From DASRHT01 sp035293765 (GTDB lineage Bacteria; Chloroflexota; Ktedonobacteria; Ktedonobacterales; Ktedonobacteraceae), in contig DATGMF010000097.1 of assembly GCA_035293765.1 (NCBI GenBank), forward strand, positions 105,075 to 169,074: a DNA stretch of 64,000 bases, written 5' to 3'. Below, piece after piece: positions 1-8,188 of this stretch (positions are counted from its first letter, which is position 1; each line of letters begins with the position of its first letter). The notes under the pieces were generated by a model. That model searched no databases, was not told where the DNA came from, and saw nothing but the letters and a program-made list of their open reading frames with translations. A program made the position numbers and the translations under genes.

Positions 1-1013
1 ATGCGGCGCAGAATGTCCAGCATCACTTCATACCCGTTCTCGAACGGCACAACGCACTGGTACTGCATAAATCCTCGCTTGCCATACATACGATTCCATT
101 CATGGATCGAGTCAAGCGGGTAGAAGAAGGGGTCATAGGGAACAACCCTGCGGATGCTTCTGGCGAGTTGGGCGCGATAATAAGCCGTATTAAAAGCTTT
201 GATCGTCAGGGTATTCAGCACAAAGGATGGAAAGTCAAGCGGCACAGCCAGGGGCAGTTTTCTGGGAGCTTTTTTGCCGGCATAAGCTGCTGAAGTCTCA
301 TGATTGCCCCGCATAAACAGGCCGCGCCCGATTTGCTGCCCGCTCGCCAGGCAATCCACCCAGGCAACGGTATACTCATAGTCCTGGTCCGAGGAATCGG
401 AGATCTCCATAAATTCCTTGAGCGACGAATAGCGGATGCGCTCCATCGTGATATACGGTCCCGTGATGGGCTTTAAGCGGAACTCGGCCCAGAGAATAAC
501 GCCGGTCAGGCCCAGGCCGCCGATGGTCGCACGAAACAGCTCGACATTCTCCGTAGGAGAGCAGATAAAGCGTTCGCTGCTGGAGCGCAACAGTTCGAAG
601 CGCGTGACATGACAGCCAAAGGTCCCGGCAACATGATGGTTCTTCCCATGCACATCATTGGCAATCGCGCCGCCCACCGAGACAAATTTCGTACCAGGCG
701 TCACCGGCAAAAACCAGCCACGCGGCACCGTCAGATCCAATATTTGCGCGAGCGACACACCAGCCTCGCAGCGCAACAGGCCCGTTTCCTGATCAAAGGA
801 TATAAAGCGCGTCAGGTGGCTTACATCCAGGGAAACGCCGCCCTCGTTCAGACAGCTATCGCCATAGCTCCGTCCATACGCATAGGGCAAAACAGGCCCT
901 TCTAACGAAGAGAGATCAGGAATTTCACTGCGCCAGTACACCGGTATTACGCGGCCAGGCTTTATCTTTGGATAACGTCCCCATGACTGGGGCGCATTGT
1001 TTACAGAAGCCAT
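1..1013 (-). CDS. FAD-linked oxidase, DprE1-like (partial, 3' end outside window)
   Basis: About 337 codons are visible and the frame stays open to the window edge, so the C-terminus is missing. The N-terminal half is a PCMH-type FAD-binding domain. YGRSYGDSCLNEGG (around residues 46-59) and the region around GGAIANDVHGKNHH (around 111-124) closely resemble decaprenylphosphoryl-ribose 2'-oxidase (DprE1) and related sugar-lipid oxidases. A role in oxidising a sugar or polyprenyl-linked sugar is inferred from this. The ATG at 1011-1013 is preceded by AGAGGT, a plausible ribosome binding site. The gene is divergent from thiN. An aldonolactone oxidase relative is the main alternative. Confidence 0.85.
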   Translation of the reverse strand, partial: MASVNNAPQSWGRYPKIKPGRVIPVYWRSEIPDLSSLEGPVLPYAYGRSYGDSCLNEGGVSLDVSHLTRFISFDQETGLLRCEAGVSLAQILDLTVPRGWFLPVTPGTKFVSVGGAIANDVHGKNHHVAGTFGCHVTRFELLRSSSERFICSPTENVELFRATIGGLGLTGVILWAEFRLKPITGPYITMERIRYSSLKEFMEISDSSDQDYEYTVAWVDCLASGQQIGRGLFMRGNHETSAAYAGKKAPRKLPLAVPLDFPSFVLNTLTIKAFNTAYYRAQLARSIRRVVPYDPFFYPLDSIHEWNRMYGKRGFMQYQCVVPFENGYEVMLDILRR

Positions 1014-1138
1014 ATATATACCTCTAGTGCATTTCCGCTTGACGTCTTAAAATTTGATACGTATACTCTCCCTCTAGAGAGGCGACGGCAGCCAGGCTCG
1101 ACCTCTTGAGGGTACTGAAAGAAGGTGCCATTATAATT

Positions 1139-1771
1139 ATGCATGCCATCATTTTCGCCGGAGGCACACTACAGCCAGGCAAAGCGGTTGACGCCGCTCT
1201 CGCCCACGCGGACCTTATCATCGCCGCCGATAGCGGAGCCGATCTCGCTCTCCGCTATGGCCTCACACCCTCTATTATTATAGGCGATTTCGATTCGCTC
1301 GTCACTCCTTTAAGGACTTTAGATGATATGGACTGCGAGATCATCCATGCCGCTCAGGAAAAAGATGAGACTGATAGCGAACTGGCGGTGCAAATCGCCA
1401 TTGAGCGCGGAGCCAGTGCTATCACCATTCTCGGAGGGCTCGGCGGTCTTCGCTTCGATCATACAATAGCCAATACCCTGCTGCTCGCCGGTTACGAGAT
1501 CCCTCTACGGATCGTGGATGGAGATACAACCTGCTGGCTGCTGCGCGGTCCTGGTAGCACTCATGTAAGTGGGAAACCAGGCGACCTGCTCTCGCTCCTC
1601 CCTCTGACAGCCGAGGCGACAGGGATAGAGACCCATCACCTGTACTACCCCTTGCGCGGCAGCTCGCTGGCATTTGGCAAGCCGCGCGGCGTGAGCAACG
1701 TTCTCACGCACAACGAGGCCGAAGTATCGCTGGCAAGCGGCATGCTACTTCTTATTCATACAACCGTTTAA
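1139..1771 (+). CDS. thiN: Thiamine diphosphokinase (thiamine pyrophosphokinase)
   Basis: A 210-residue protein that transfers pyrophosphate from ATP to thiamine to give TPP. The N-terminal block ADSGADLALRYGL followed by IIGDFDSL is the diagnostic TPK active-site signature, with Asp residues for Mg2+. The later LGGLGGLRFDHTIAN block is also typical. I start at the ATG at 1139 because the family begins close to HAIIFAGGT and AAGGTG lies 10-12 bases upstream; an in-frame ATG at 1106 would add 11 atypical residues. The gene stands alone, but a TPP-riboswitch-controlled thiamine precursor transporter lies 4 kb away, so salvage and activation are encoded near each other. Confidence 0.92.
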   Translation: MHAIIFAGGTLQPGKAVDAALAHADLIIAADSGADLALRYGLTPSIIIGDFDSLVTPLRTLDDMDCEIIHAAQEKDETDSELAVQIAIERGASAITILGGLGGLRFDHTIANTLLLAGYEIPLRIVDGDTTCWLLRGPGSTHVSGKPGDLLSLLPLTAEATGIETHHLYYPLRGSSLAFGKPRGVSNVLTHNEAEVSLASGMLLLIHTTV

Positions 1772-1822
1772 GCCTGCATACGGTAACTTTTGTCCCTTTT
1801 TCTGGCACTTCTCTAGTAGAAA

Positions 1823-1870
1823 GCCATTCCTTGCAGATTGCCTGAGCGCTCCCACGATGAATCGGGGAGC
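1823..1870. repeat. Dispersed palindromic repeat, module B copy
   Basis: The gap between thiN and the sigma factor contains a 16-base leader (GCCATTCCTTGCAGAT, 1823-1838) followed by a palindrome with arms GCTCCC and GGGAGC around CACGATGAATCG (1848-1870). The same leader plus palindrome recurs at 59597-59654, and the palindrome alone at 6196-6220, 14568-14592 and 25759-25778. It may act as a terminator for thiN, but no U-tract follows. Confidence 0.75.
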
Positions 1871-1929
1871 TACAGCGCGACAGGGCGTTGGTCGTCTGCA
1901 TAGCAAGCTGTTTTTGAAGAGGCTCAGCC

Positions 1930-2766
1930 ATGAAAGATTTATCTGAACTTGTCCAGGCTGCACAATCGGGTGGCGGCGAGGCATATAACGCCTTGATACA
2001 GCGTTTCCAGCCAATGGCTTACGCCACCGCCTACCGCCATCTTAACGATCATCACCTGGCTCAGGATGTCGTCCAGGAGGCCATCATCGAGGCTTTTGTT
2101 CATCTTTCCCAGCTCAAGGAGCCCGCCGCCTTCGCGGGTTGGTTCCGCCAGATTGTCTTCCGGCAATGTACCCGTGTCCTGAGACAGACAACCATACCAT
2201 CCACATCGCTCGAAACGCTGGGCGATGATCTGCTAGACGACCTGCTAATGGAGAGCAATCCTGAAGACATCGCGCTGCAAAGAGAGGTTCTTGCATCTGT
2301 AAGAGCAGCCATAGCAGCATTGCCACAGCATGAACGCCTGGTCACAGTGCTATTTTATGGGCGTTGTTACTCCTACAACGAAGTGAGTACCTTGCTCAAC
2401 ATCCCACTGACAACCGTCAAAAAACGCCTGCACTCGGCTCGGCAGAAGCTCAAAGTGCAATTAAAATCCGCTCTGCACGAAGCGGGCGAAATCGCGCGTC
2501 ATACCGACGATGGTGCGGCGGCTGAGGAGATCCGTCTGGCAAGACGCTGGAGACGGTTGGTCTTGAGGCTGAAAAACGTGCAAGTCCGAGCAGGGCAACC
2601 GCAAGGGATTGCCCCTAGCCATTCATCCTGCCGCACCCCACGCCCGTCCCGCCCCGATTCATCGTGTCCGTGTGATCGCCCTGCCGCATCCATCATCGTA
2701 CCAAGCCTGGAGGGATGCCCTGTGGCGGTGCCCGCGATGATGGGGGGGACCCGATGGGGTGGGTAG
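1930..2766 (+). CDS. ECF-type RNA polymerase sigma factor with repeat-derived C-terminal tail
   Basis: A 278-residue protein. Residues about 1-90 form sigma region 2 (LIQRFQPMAYATAYRH, then AQDVVQEAIIEAF) and residues about 130-185 form region 4 (LPQHERLVTVLFYGRCYSY, HTH around LLNIPLTTVKKRL). It should direct RNA polymerase to a special promoter set. A usual ECF factor ends near residue 190. The tail from about residue 215 is Pro/Ser/Arg-rich and lies over repeat sequence (27-base inverted repeat at 2591-2617 and 2764-2790), and the stop codon TAG at 2764-2766 is the first three bases of the second copy. The original C-terminus was probably lost to the repeat. No anti-sigma gene follows; a HEAT-repeat protein is next. 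Confidence 0.85.
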   Translation: MKDLSELVQAAQSGGGEAYNALIQRFQPMAYATAYRHLNDHHLAQDVVQEAIIEAFVHLSQLKEPAAFAGWFRQIVFRQCTRVLRQTTIPSTSLETLGDDLLDDLLMESNPEDIALQREVLASVRAAIAALPQHERLVTVLFYGRCYSYNEVSTLLNIPLTTVKKRLHSARQKLKVQLKSALHEAGEIARHTDDGAAAEEIRLARRWRRLVLRLKNVQVRAGQPQGIAPSHSSCRTPRPSRPDSSCPCDRPAASIIVPSLEGCPVAVPAMMGGTRWGG

Positions 2767-2857
2767 GGGCAATCCCTTGCGGTTGCCCTGTCCGCCTGCG
2801 ATGACCTTGCCCTACGCTGGAACGCATGGCTAGGGGCAATCCCTTGCGGTTGCCCTG
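2591..2857. repeat. Inverted and direct 27-base repeats (module A cluster)
   Basis: Three identical copies of a 27-base unit: 2591-2617 in one orientation, 2764-2790 and 2831-2857 in the other. The unit begins TAGGGGCAATCCC and ends GGTTGCCCTG. Copies 1 and 2 form a perfect inverted repeat enclosing about 146 bases. A second shared segment, GCGATGACCTTGCCCTACGC, occurs after copies 2 and 3. A 26/27 copy lies at 6169-6195 and diverged copies at 22993-23072 and 25749. The left part is inside the sigma-factor reading frame. Confidence 0.9.
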
Positions 2858-3011
2858 CTCAGACGCGATGACCTTGCCCTACGCGGAGACGAACGGCTAG
2901 GGGCGCGATGATGCACATGAACACATTCATACACCAATTGCGAGCGTGTTTCTTACCGAATTTCATAGGGAATCTGCATAACCTCGTCGCCACAGACAAG
3001 GAGGCAACCTG

Positions 3012-3809
3012 ATGAGCGTTGAACGTTACTCGACCGATGAGTTGCAAGCATTGGTCGTCCAACTGGGAGCCGATAATTGGCGTATCGTTATGGCAGCAGA
3101 GAACGCCCTGGCCCAGGCAGGTCAGGCGGGCATCGACGCCGTACTCTGGGGTCTTTCGCATCAGAACGTGAGTGTGCGACGAGGATGCGCCGGTTTTATG
3201 GATCATCACGGTACCGACGCGTGTTTCGCCGCGCTCCAACAGGTGGCGCTTCATGATCCGGCTCCTTCGGTTCGGCGGACGGCTGTGCATTCGGCGACCT
3301 GCCAGGAGTGCAAGCCCTGCCCACTCACGGGAGATCGCATTGGTCTGCTCATTGAAGTTGCACTGAAAGATCCAAACCGCCGCGTCCGACGCGACGCTCT
3401 TCAGTCGCTGCATCAGCCGCAGGATGCGCGGGCGATACCCGTATTAAAGAGCATCATCCGCGAGGATAATCCAGAATTGCAAATATATGCCTATTATGCG
3501 CTTATCTCCCAGGACCCAACCTACCAGGGCGACGGTGTTGGCCTGCACATACAGGTCGCGCTCTCGTCAGCCCGCAAAAACGTGCGACTGAGGGCAATAG
3601 GGGGGCTGCGTTATCAACCGCGAGACCCTCGCGCCATAGCGGCACTGGAGGAGATACTGCGTACCGAGACCGATCCGCGTTTGCGTAGAGAGGCCCATCA
3701 CGCGCTCAAACACCAGAGTCCCGCCTACCGGGCAATGGTAGATGCTCAGGCCAGAGAGCAAGGGATCGCAGCCGCCAGAGTCAGGGCGGAAAAAGCGGAT
3801 ACGTGCTAA
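3012..3809 (+). CDS. HEAT-repeat protein
   Basis: A 265-residue soluble protein built of HEAT/PBS-lyase-type helical repeats. Repeated patterns of hydrophobic helix pairs with VRRxA-like turns are visible, for example PSVRRTAVHS, RRVRRDALQSL, KNVRLRAIGGL and PRLRREAHHAL. Such proteins are protein-interaction scaffolds; no catalytic motif is seen. Two CxxC-like cysteines (CQECKPC, around residue 97) could bind metal but this is speculative. The start is well set by AAGGAGG 8 bases before the ATG. The stop codon lies inside the loop of a hairpin that serves the opposing gene. Confidence 0.85.
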   Translation: MSVERYSTDELQALVVQLGADNWRIVMAAENALAQAGQAGIDAVLWGLSHQNVSVRRGCAGFMDHHGTDACFAALQQVALHDPAPSVRRTAVHSATCQECKPCPLTGDRIGLLIEVALKDPNRRVRRDALQSLHQPQDARAIPVLKSIIREDNPELQIYAYYALISQDPTYQGDGVGLHIQVALSSARKNVRLRAIGGLRYQPRDPRAIAALEEILRTETDPRLRREAHHALKHQSPAYRAMVDAQAREQGIAAARVRAEKADTC

Positions 3810-3825
3810 GCGCACGTATCCGCTT
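3793..3825 (-). terminator. Intrinsic terminator overlapping the stop of the HEAT gene
   Basis: Perfect 14-base arms (3793-3806 and 3812-3825, AAGCGGATACGTGC and its complement) with a 5-base loop. On the minus strand the hairpin is followed by TTTTT, so it terminates the gene at 3853-4602. On the plus strand there is no U-tract. The left arm encodes the last residues of the HEAT-repeat protein and its stop codon (3807-3809) is in the loop. Confidence 0.8.
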
Positions 3826-3852
3826 CACAGACAAGGGGCCATCGAAGGAGCT

Positions 3853-4602
3853 TTATTTGCTCTTGAGCAACTGGACAATTTGATGTAGATCGCTGGCAGC
3901 CTTATGCAGATCAGTGTGGATTCTCTGCTCGGCACCGCTCAAATTGTGTAGATCAGCGTCAAATGCGGCATGATTGGCATTGAAGTTGGCAACGGTCAGC
4001 ATCGGGAAAACTGCCTGGGCGATATCAACCTGGCTCTCGGCATCGGTAACAGCCGCTTTATAATCGTTAAACAGATCGGTGAGCCTGGCTTTCCTATCGT
4101 CGTTATCATTATTGACAACCTGCTGAAGATGCTGTTCCAGGTCTCTCAGCTTGTCGGCAAGAGTAACCTCAACGTCCACATGCAGATGACGAGCGTCGCG
4201 CGGGATCACCACCGCGAAAATGCGCAGTTGCTCATAGACATTTTTGATATCCTGGCGCGCAGCCTGGGCGCTGGTTTCCGCATCCAGTTTTGTCTTGATA
4301 TCGGTCAGCCCATCTCTGTTTGTTTTGATGTCTGTATGAAGAGCATCGGCCTCGACATCGCTAATATGATGCTTCTGCTGTAGCGCCGTCACACTATCAG
4401 CCAGTTTATCCAGTGCGGTCTGGCGCTCAACAATGATCTTATCACCAAAGGTAATGACGCACTTTACATCAGTATTGGCGCATTTCTGGGCCGAGGGCGC
4501 GGCCATAGCGGCGGGAGCCGTGGCAAAGAGCGATATTAGCGCCAGCGCGGTCAACAGAGCGAACCGCTGTGGGAAACGTCCAATGGTTGTCAGTAGCTTC
4601 AT
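3853..4602 (-). CDS. Secreted helical protein of unknown function
   Basis: A 249-residue protein with a signal peptide (basic start, hydrophobic core about residues 14-32, cleavage near AMAA-PSA). The mature part is almost entirely predicted helix, rich in Asp, Lys, Leu and Gln, with coiled-coil-like stretches (TALDKLADSVTALQQ, LADKLRDLEQHLQQV). Two cysteines (CANTDVKC, around 41-48) may form a disulphide. I do not recognise the family. It is followed by a terminator and preceded by another exported protein on the same strand, so the two may be co-expressed. Confidence 0.75.
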   Translation of the reverse strand: MKLLTTIGRFPQRFALLTALALISLFATAPAAMAAPSAQKCANTDVKCVITFGDKIIVERQTALDKLADSVTALQQKHHISDVEADALHTDIKTNRDGLTDIKTKLDAETSAQAARQDIKNVYEQLRIFAVVIPRDARHLHVDVEVTLADKLRDLEQHLQQVVNNDNDDRKARLTDLFNDYKAAVTDAESQVDIAQAVFPMLTVANFNANHAAFDADLHNLSGAEQRIHTDLHKAASDLHQIVQLLKSK

Positions 4603-4656
4603 TATCGGTATTTTTCCTCTCTATACGATGAAATTTTTTTTACCAGATGATGATAA

Positions 4657-4944
4657 TCAGGGCATCTGCCCATCGTCCTGCGTTGAACCGGAGTTCATCA
4701 CGTCATTTTGCGTTTTGTCGAGCGATTGAATTTGGCTTTGAACGTCCTGGTCGGCATTCTGTATCTGGGTGCTATCGTTACCTTGAGAGGTACTTTGCTG
4801 GCTGGTCGAGTAGCTGCCGCTCCCGTTCGTCGAGCTATCCTGCTGGCTGGCCTGACCACAGGCAGCTATAGTAAGTGACAGCACAAGCAATAACGTTGCC
4901 AGCACAAGAATGCTCCAGCGGCGCGTACGGGTAATCCAATTCAT
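4657..4944 (-). CDS. Small Ser/Gln-rich lipoprotein
   Basis: A 95-residue protein with a lipoprotein signal: basic N-terminus, hydrophobic core and lipobox LTIAAC at about residues 24-29. The mature part is low complexity (Ser, Gln, Asn, Asp, Gly). It should be anchored to the outer face of the membrane after Lgt processing; lgt is in this window at 62708. Function is unknown. It lies 54 bases upstream of the secreted helical protein on the same strand. AAGGAGTGA precedes the ATG. Confidence 0.75.
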   Translation of the reverse strand: MNWITRTRRWSILVLATLLLVLSLTIAACGQASQQDSSTNGSGSYSTSQQSTSQGNDSTQIQNADQDVQSQIQSLDKTQNDVMNSGSTQDDGQMP

Positions 4945-5076
4945 CGGTCACTCCTTCAATCTTTTGCTGTAGTTCTTCTAGAAACTTAGTCTAGCAGCGA
5001 GGAGTTAAGAATTTCTCAAGGGGAGTTAAATATTTACTCAGCATTTCGTTCACTAATGCTCAGGAATTGCATCCTC

Positions 5077-5157
5077 GTAGGGGCACCTGCCCTGTACGCC
5101 CAACGGGCCGAAGGAGGGCAGGAGGAGGGCAGGGCAGGCGCAAGGCTCTGCCCCTAC
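5077..5157. repeat. GTAGGGGC-type palindromic repeat
   Basis: An 81-base element with perfect 9-base inverted ends GTAGGGGCA (5077-5085) and TGCCCCTAC (5149-5157) and a GGGCAGG-rich interior. It sits between thiY and the lipoprotein gene. The same ends bound the 44-base element inside the methyltransferase gene at 47761-47804. Confidence 0.7.
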
Positions 5158-5163
5158 CCCTTA

Positions 5164-6255
5164 TTATGGCAAGAACTGGTTGGTGTAGAGGGAATTGAGG
5201 TTCAGGTTTTTGACGGGTTTGCCGGACGCATCCGTGACGCCATCGGCACTCAGGATAAAGGTTGGATAGTTATGCCACGCGCTGGCATCCTGCATACCCC
5301 ACTTGCGACCAGGATCGGCGTAGCGCACGCTTAGAAAATCCTGGCTGCTGAAGACCAGACCGGTATCAGGGAACGTTCCTTTAGGAGTTGCATTGATTAA
5401 CAATTGGGCCGCGTCTTTAGAATTCGTGCGCGCATACTCGTATCCTTTCGCCGTGGCAATCATAAATCTGCGCAGCAGATCCGGTTTCTGCTTGATGGTG
5501 GCGGGGCTGGTGATGATGTTCGGCGAATAATAGTCGGGAATGCCGTAATTGGTGATGGGGAACGTTGTGAGTTGCACACCTTCGCGCTGAGCTTGAATAC
5601 CTTCCCAGCCCTCGTAAACCCAGGCAAAATCGATCTGGTGCGCCTTTAACGCCTCTATCGTATCCACATTCAGCGTCACGTTTTTGAATATGCCCTTGCC
5701 CCCATCATCCTTAATGATCTGGCTGACAACAGGATTCTCATAAGGTGCGCCAAAGCCCCCATAGACCTTGCCATCAAGGTCACGCGGTCGAGTGATCCCC
5801 GAACTCGCGAGCGTGACGAGCGCCGAAGTATTGTGCTGGATGATCGCGGCGATGGAGACGACCGGCTGCCCCACGGCTGCGTCCGCTACCACCCCTTCGG
5901 TAAAGCCGATGCCGACATCGGCCTTGCCTGTGGCAACCAGCGTATCAGGCGTCACGCTGGAAGAATAAGGCAGCAGCTTGAGATCAATCCCCTGGTCGCG
6001 ATACCAGTTCTTCGCCAGCGCGACATAGATGCCCGTGTGATTGGTATTGGGAGTCCAGTCCAGGGCCAGCGTCATCGGCGTCAACTGCTGCGACCCCTGG
6101 TTGCTTGTAGCGCCACCGCAAGCGCTTACCAGAACAAATACCAGCAACATAGCAAATCCCACGCTCAGTAGGGGCCATCCCTTGCGGTTGCCCTGTGGCT
6201 CCCCGATTGATCGTGGGAGCGTTGGAACGTGGAACGCCTCAAAATCAGATCGCAT
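5164..6255 (-). CDS. thiY: Thiamine-precursor ABC transporter, substrate-binding lipoprotein (ThiY/NMT1-like)
   Basis: A 363-residue extracellular solute-binding protein. LDWTPNTNHTGIYVA directly after the lipobox region (VSACGG, around residue 45) is the hallmark of the ThiY/THI5 family that binds formylaminopyrimidine or HMP. It is the last gene of a thiZ-thiX-thiY operon behind a TPP riboswitch. The GGAG-preceded ATG at 6253-6255 gives an unusual 30-residue N-terminal extension before the hydrophobic core. Residues about 12-29 are encoded by dispersed repeat sequence (6169-6225). An internal start such as the Met within the signal core is possible but would shorten the signal peptide. Confidence 0.9.
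   Translation of the reverse strand: MRSDFEAFHVPTLPRSIGEPQGNRKGWPLLSVGFAMLLVFVLVSACGGATSNQGSQQLTPMTLALDWTPNTNHTGIYVALAKNWYRDQGIDLKLLPYSSSVTPDTLVATGKADVGIGFTEGVVADAAVGQPVVSIAAIIQHNTSALVTLASSGITRPRDLDGKVYGGFGAPYENPVVSQIIKDDGGKGIFKNVTLNVDTIEALKAHQIDFAWVYEGWEGIQAQREGVQLTTFPITNYGIPDYYSPNIITSPATIKQKPDLLRRFMIATAKGYEYARTNSKDAAQLLINATPKGTFPDTGLVFSSQDFLSVRYADPGRKWGMQDASAWHNYPTFILSADGVTDASGKPVKNLNLNSLYTNQFLP
6169..6225. repeat. Composite repeat (modules A+B) inside the thiY N-terminus
   Basis: 6169-6195 matches the 27-base unit at 2764-2790 with one difference, and 6196-6225 is a copy of the palindrome with arms GCTCCC and GGGAGC. The whole composite is read in frame as part of the N-terminal extension of ThiY. 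Confidence 0.85.
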
Positions 6256-6295
6256 AAACTTCTCCTTCGTGAATAAGTTATAAGACCCGAGCTAT

Positions 6296-7066
6296 TCAAA
6301 CACGCATCCTCGCTCCTTGATACCAGGGCAAGGTAATGCGTTCGACGATAGATACCAGGCCGAAAAGCGCCAGGCTGAGCACTGCCGTCACCACAATGGC
6401 AGCAAAAACCAGGATGATCGCGAACGAGTGGAACGAGGTCTGCATATAGACTCCCAGACCCTGGTACGCCGCGACATATTCCCCGAAGATCGCGCCGGTC
6501 ACGCTATAGGTCACGGCGATACGCAGCCCCGAGAAAAACGACGGCATGGCACCTGGCAGGCGCACCAGCCAGAAAATTTGCCAGCGCGACGCCCGCATAC
6601 TACGCATCAGCTTTATCAGGTCTGGATCACTCCCCAGCAGGCCATCGGCGCACGCTACGGCTATCGGAAAAAAACAATAGAGGGTGATAACGATGACTTT
6701 TGGGGTCAGATCAAAGCCAAACCAGAGGATCAGCAGCGGCGCCAGGGCGATGATCGGGATGGTCTGCGATGTTACCAGCAGCGGGTAGATGGCGCGCCGC
6801 ATCCACGTCGAGACATCCAGCAACGCCGCCATCAGTAAACCCAGCGCAATCGCAACCGCGAGGCCAATGACGGTCTCCAGCAGCGTCTGCACGGTATGTC
6901 CATAGATGACATCCCAGTTATCGATTAAAGCCTGCACGACTGCTGTAGGCGAAGGTAAGACGTTCTGGCTGATCTGACCGGAGCGCACATAAAGTTCCCA
7001 TAAGAGCAGCAGGACCGCCGTGAGCATGAACGCGGGACCATAGTTCGCCAATTTACGTAAACTCAT
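6296..7066 (-). CDS. thiX: Thiamine-precursor ABC transporter permease
   Basis: A 256-residue membrane protein with about six hydrophobic segments and the binding-protein-dependent transport (BPD_transp_1) pattern, including the EAA-like loop around MRASRWQIFWLVRLPGAMPS that contacts the ATPase. It resembles the SsuC/TauC/ThiX permeases. I take the ATG at 7064-7066 because it overlaps the thiZ stop as ATGA, indicating translational coupling; a longer frame starting at 7123 lies inside thiZ and begins with an unlikely Gly/Ala-rich stretch. Confidence 0.9.
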   Translation of the reverse strand: MSLRKLANYGPAFMLTAVLLLLWELYVRSGQISQNVLPSPTAVVQALIDNWDVIYGHTVQTLLETVIGLAVAIALGLLMAALLDVSTWMRRAIYPLLVTSQTIPIIALAPLLILWFGFDLTPKVIVITLYCFFPIAVACADGLLGSDPDLIKLMRSMRASRWQIFWLVRLPGAMPSFFSGLRIAVTYSVTGAIFGEYVAAYQGLGVYMQTSFHSFAIILVFAAIVVTAVLSLALFGLVSIVERITLPWYQGARMRV

Positions 7067-7839
7067 GCATAATGCTCCTTCATCAACAACGCCACCAGCT
7101 CCTGCTCCAGTTGCACGGCCCACTCCAGCGCCAGGTATTCCTGGCGGCGCGGTCGTGGCAGATCGATCTCGACAACGCGCAAGACGCGCGCCGGTCGCGA
7201 GCTGAGCACGTAAATGCGGTCTGAGAGCAGGATCGCCTCGCGCACATCATGGGTGATAAAGAGGACGCTTGAGCGAAAGGTCTGCCAGAGGTCGAGCAGC
7301 CACATTTGCAGCGAGAGCCGCGTCAGGGCATCGAGCGCACCCAGGGGTTCATCCAACAGCAGAAACGAGCGGTTGAACAGAACCGTTCGCAGCAGGGCCA
7401 CGCGCTGGCGCATCCCACCGGAGAGCGTCGCGGGATAGTGGGTGGCGAACTCGATCAGGCCAAAGCTTTTGAGCAGTTCGCGCGCGTCCTGCCGTGCCTT
7501 CTGGCGCGGGACGTGACGCACATCCAGCCCTAACATCACATTCTCTTCAACAGTGCGCCACGGCAATAGCAGCGGCTGCTGCGGCATATAACCAAATTTG
7601 CCTGCGCGCTCCTTGTTGGTCTCGCCATCAATGGTAATCGCGCCTTCATCCGGTTTTTCAATCCCGGCGATGATATTGAAAAGCGTACTCTTGCCGCAGC
7701 CGCTCGGTCCGATAATCGTCACAAACTCGCCGTCGGCAACGCTCAGATCGATGGGCGCGAGCACTTCCAGCGTGCGCTTTCCCTCGCGATACGCTTTGGT
7801 CACACCCTGCACTAATAGCCGTGGTGCATCTTCACGCAT
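7063..7839 (-). CDS. thiZ: Thiamine-precursor ABC transporter ATP-binding protein
   Basis: A 258-residue nucleotide-binding subunit. Walker A GPSGCGKST (around residues 44-52), signature LSGGMRQR (around 139), Walker B LLLDEPLGALD (around 160) and the switch His (FITHD) are all present and intact. It belongs to the nitrate/sulfonate/taurine/ThiZ subfamily. It is the first gene after the TPP riboswitch and overlaps thiX by four bases, so the operon is expected to be off when TPP is abundant. Confidence 0.92.
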   Translation of the reverse strand: MREDAPRLLVQGVTKAYREGKRTLEVLAPIDLSVADGEFVTIIGPSGCGKSTLFNIIAGIEKPDEGAITIDGETNKERAGKFGYMPQQPLLLPWRTVEENVMLGLDVRHVPRQKARQDARELLKSFGLIEFATHYPATLSGGMRQRVALLRTVLFNRSFLLLDEPLGALDALTRLSLQMWLLDLWQTFRSSVLFITHDVREAILLSDRIYVLSSRPARVLRVVEIDLPRPRRQEYLALEWAVQLEQELVALLMKEHYA

Positions 7840-7878
7840 TCCATAAACCTCATCAGCATAGCCCGATCTCTACCAATA

Positions 7879-7914
7879 CAAAAACAAAAGCCGCAGCCCG
7901 AGGGGCCGTGGCTT
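7879..7914 (-). terminator. Intrinsic terminator of the TPP riboswitch expression platform
   Basis: On the minus strand, 12-base arms (7903-7914 and 7888-7899) with one mismatch, one G-U pair and loop CTC are followed by a run of T residues (7887 downwards, TTTTGTTTTTG). The hairpin lies between the TPP aptamer and the thiZ start, so it is the likely transcription attenuator. Confidence 0.85.
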
Positions 7915-7940
7915 GAATCATCTGCATATCAGGTAGATCA

Positions 7941-8037
7941 GTGCCGCTTCCCTCCGCTGGTATGACCCAGATCAGGTTCTACAAGGGTCAGCGGTTCTCC
8001 GTTGGAACCACTTCTCAGCCAATCGGCTCCCCTAGCA
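7941..8037 (-). promoter_or_regulatory. TPP riboswitch (THI element)
   Basis: Read on the minus strand, the region has the conserved aptamer landmarks in order: GGGGAGCC, then GGCTGAGA, a variable P3-type stem (GGTTC...GAACC), then GACCC, ACCTGATCTGGGTCATACCA and GCGGAGGGAAG. It precedes a terminator hairpin and thiZ by about 100 bases. It should sense thiamine pyrophosphate and turn off the transporter operon. Confidence 0.96.
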
Positions 8038-8134
8038 GCATTTCGTTATTCTGTTACCTCATAACATATCTCCTGAAGGGGGGAGTTGTCAATGTTAGGT
8101 ATCAGGTTTGGTGCATATTGGCGACAATGCACAT

Positions 8135-8179
8135 TTCCAGGCGCTTGATCGCAGGGAATTGCTGATCAAGCGCCTGGAA
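8135..8179 (-). terminator. Hairpin at the end of the nuo operon
   Basis: Perfect 16-base arms (8135-8150 and 8164-8179, TTCCAGGCGCTTGATC and its complement) with a 13-base loop, 9 bases after the nuoN stop. No U-tract follows, so it may be a weak or factor-dependent terminator, an mRNA-stabilising stem, or both. Confidence 0.6.
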
Positions 8180-8188
8180 TTAGCATAA

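Noticed and set aside
2591..2857. CRISPR array
   Set aside because: Copies are in mixed orientation, spacing is irregular and there are no cas genes; they are dispersed palindromic repeats.
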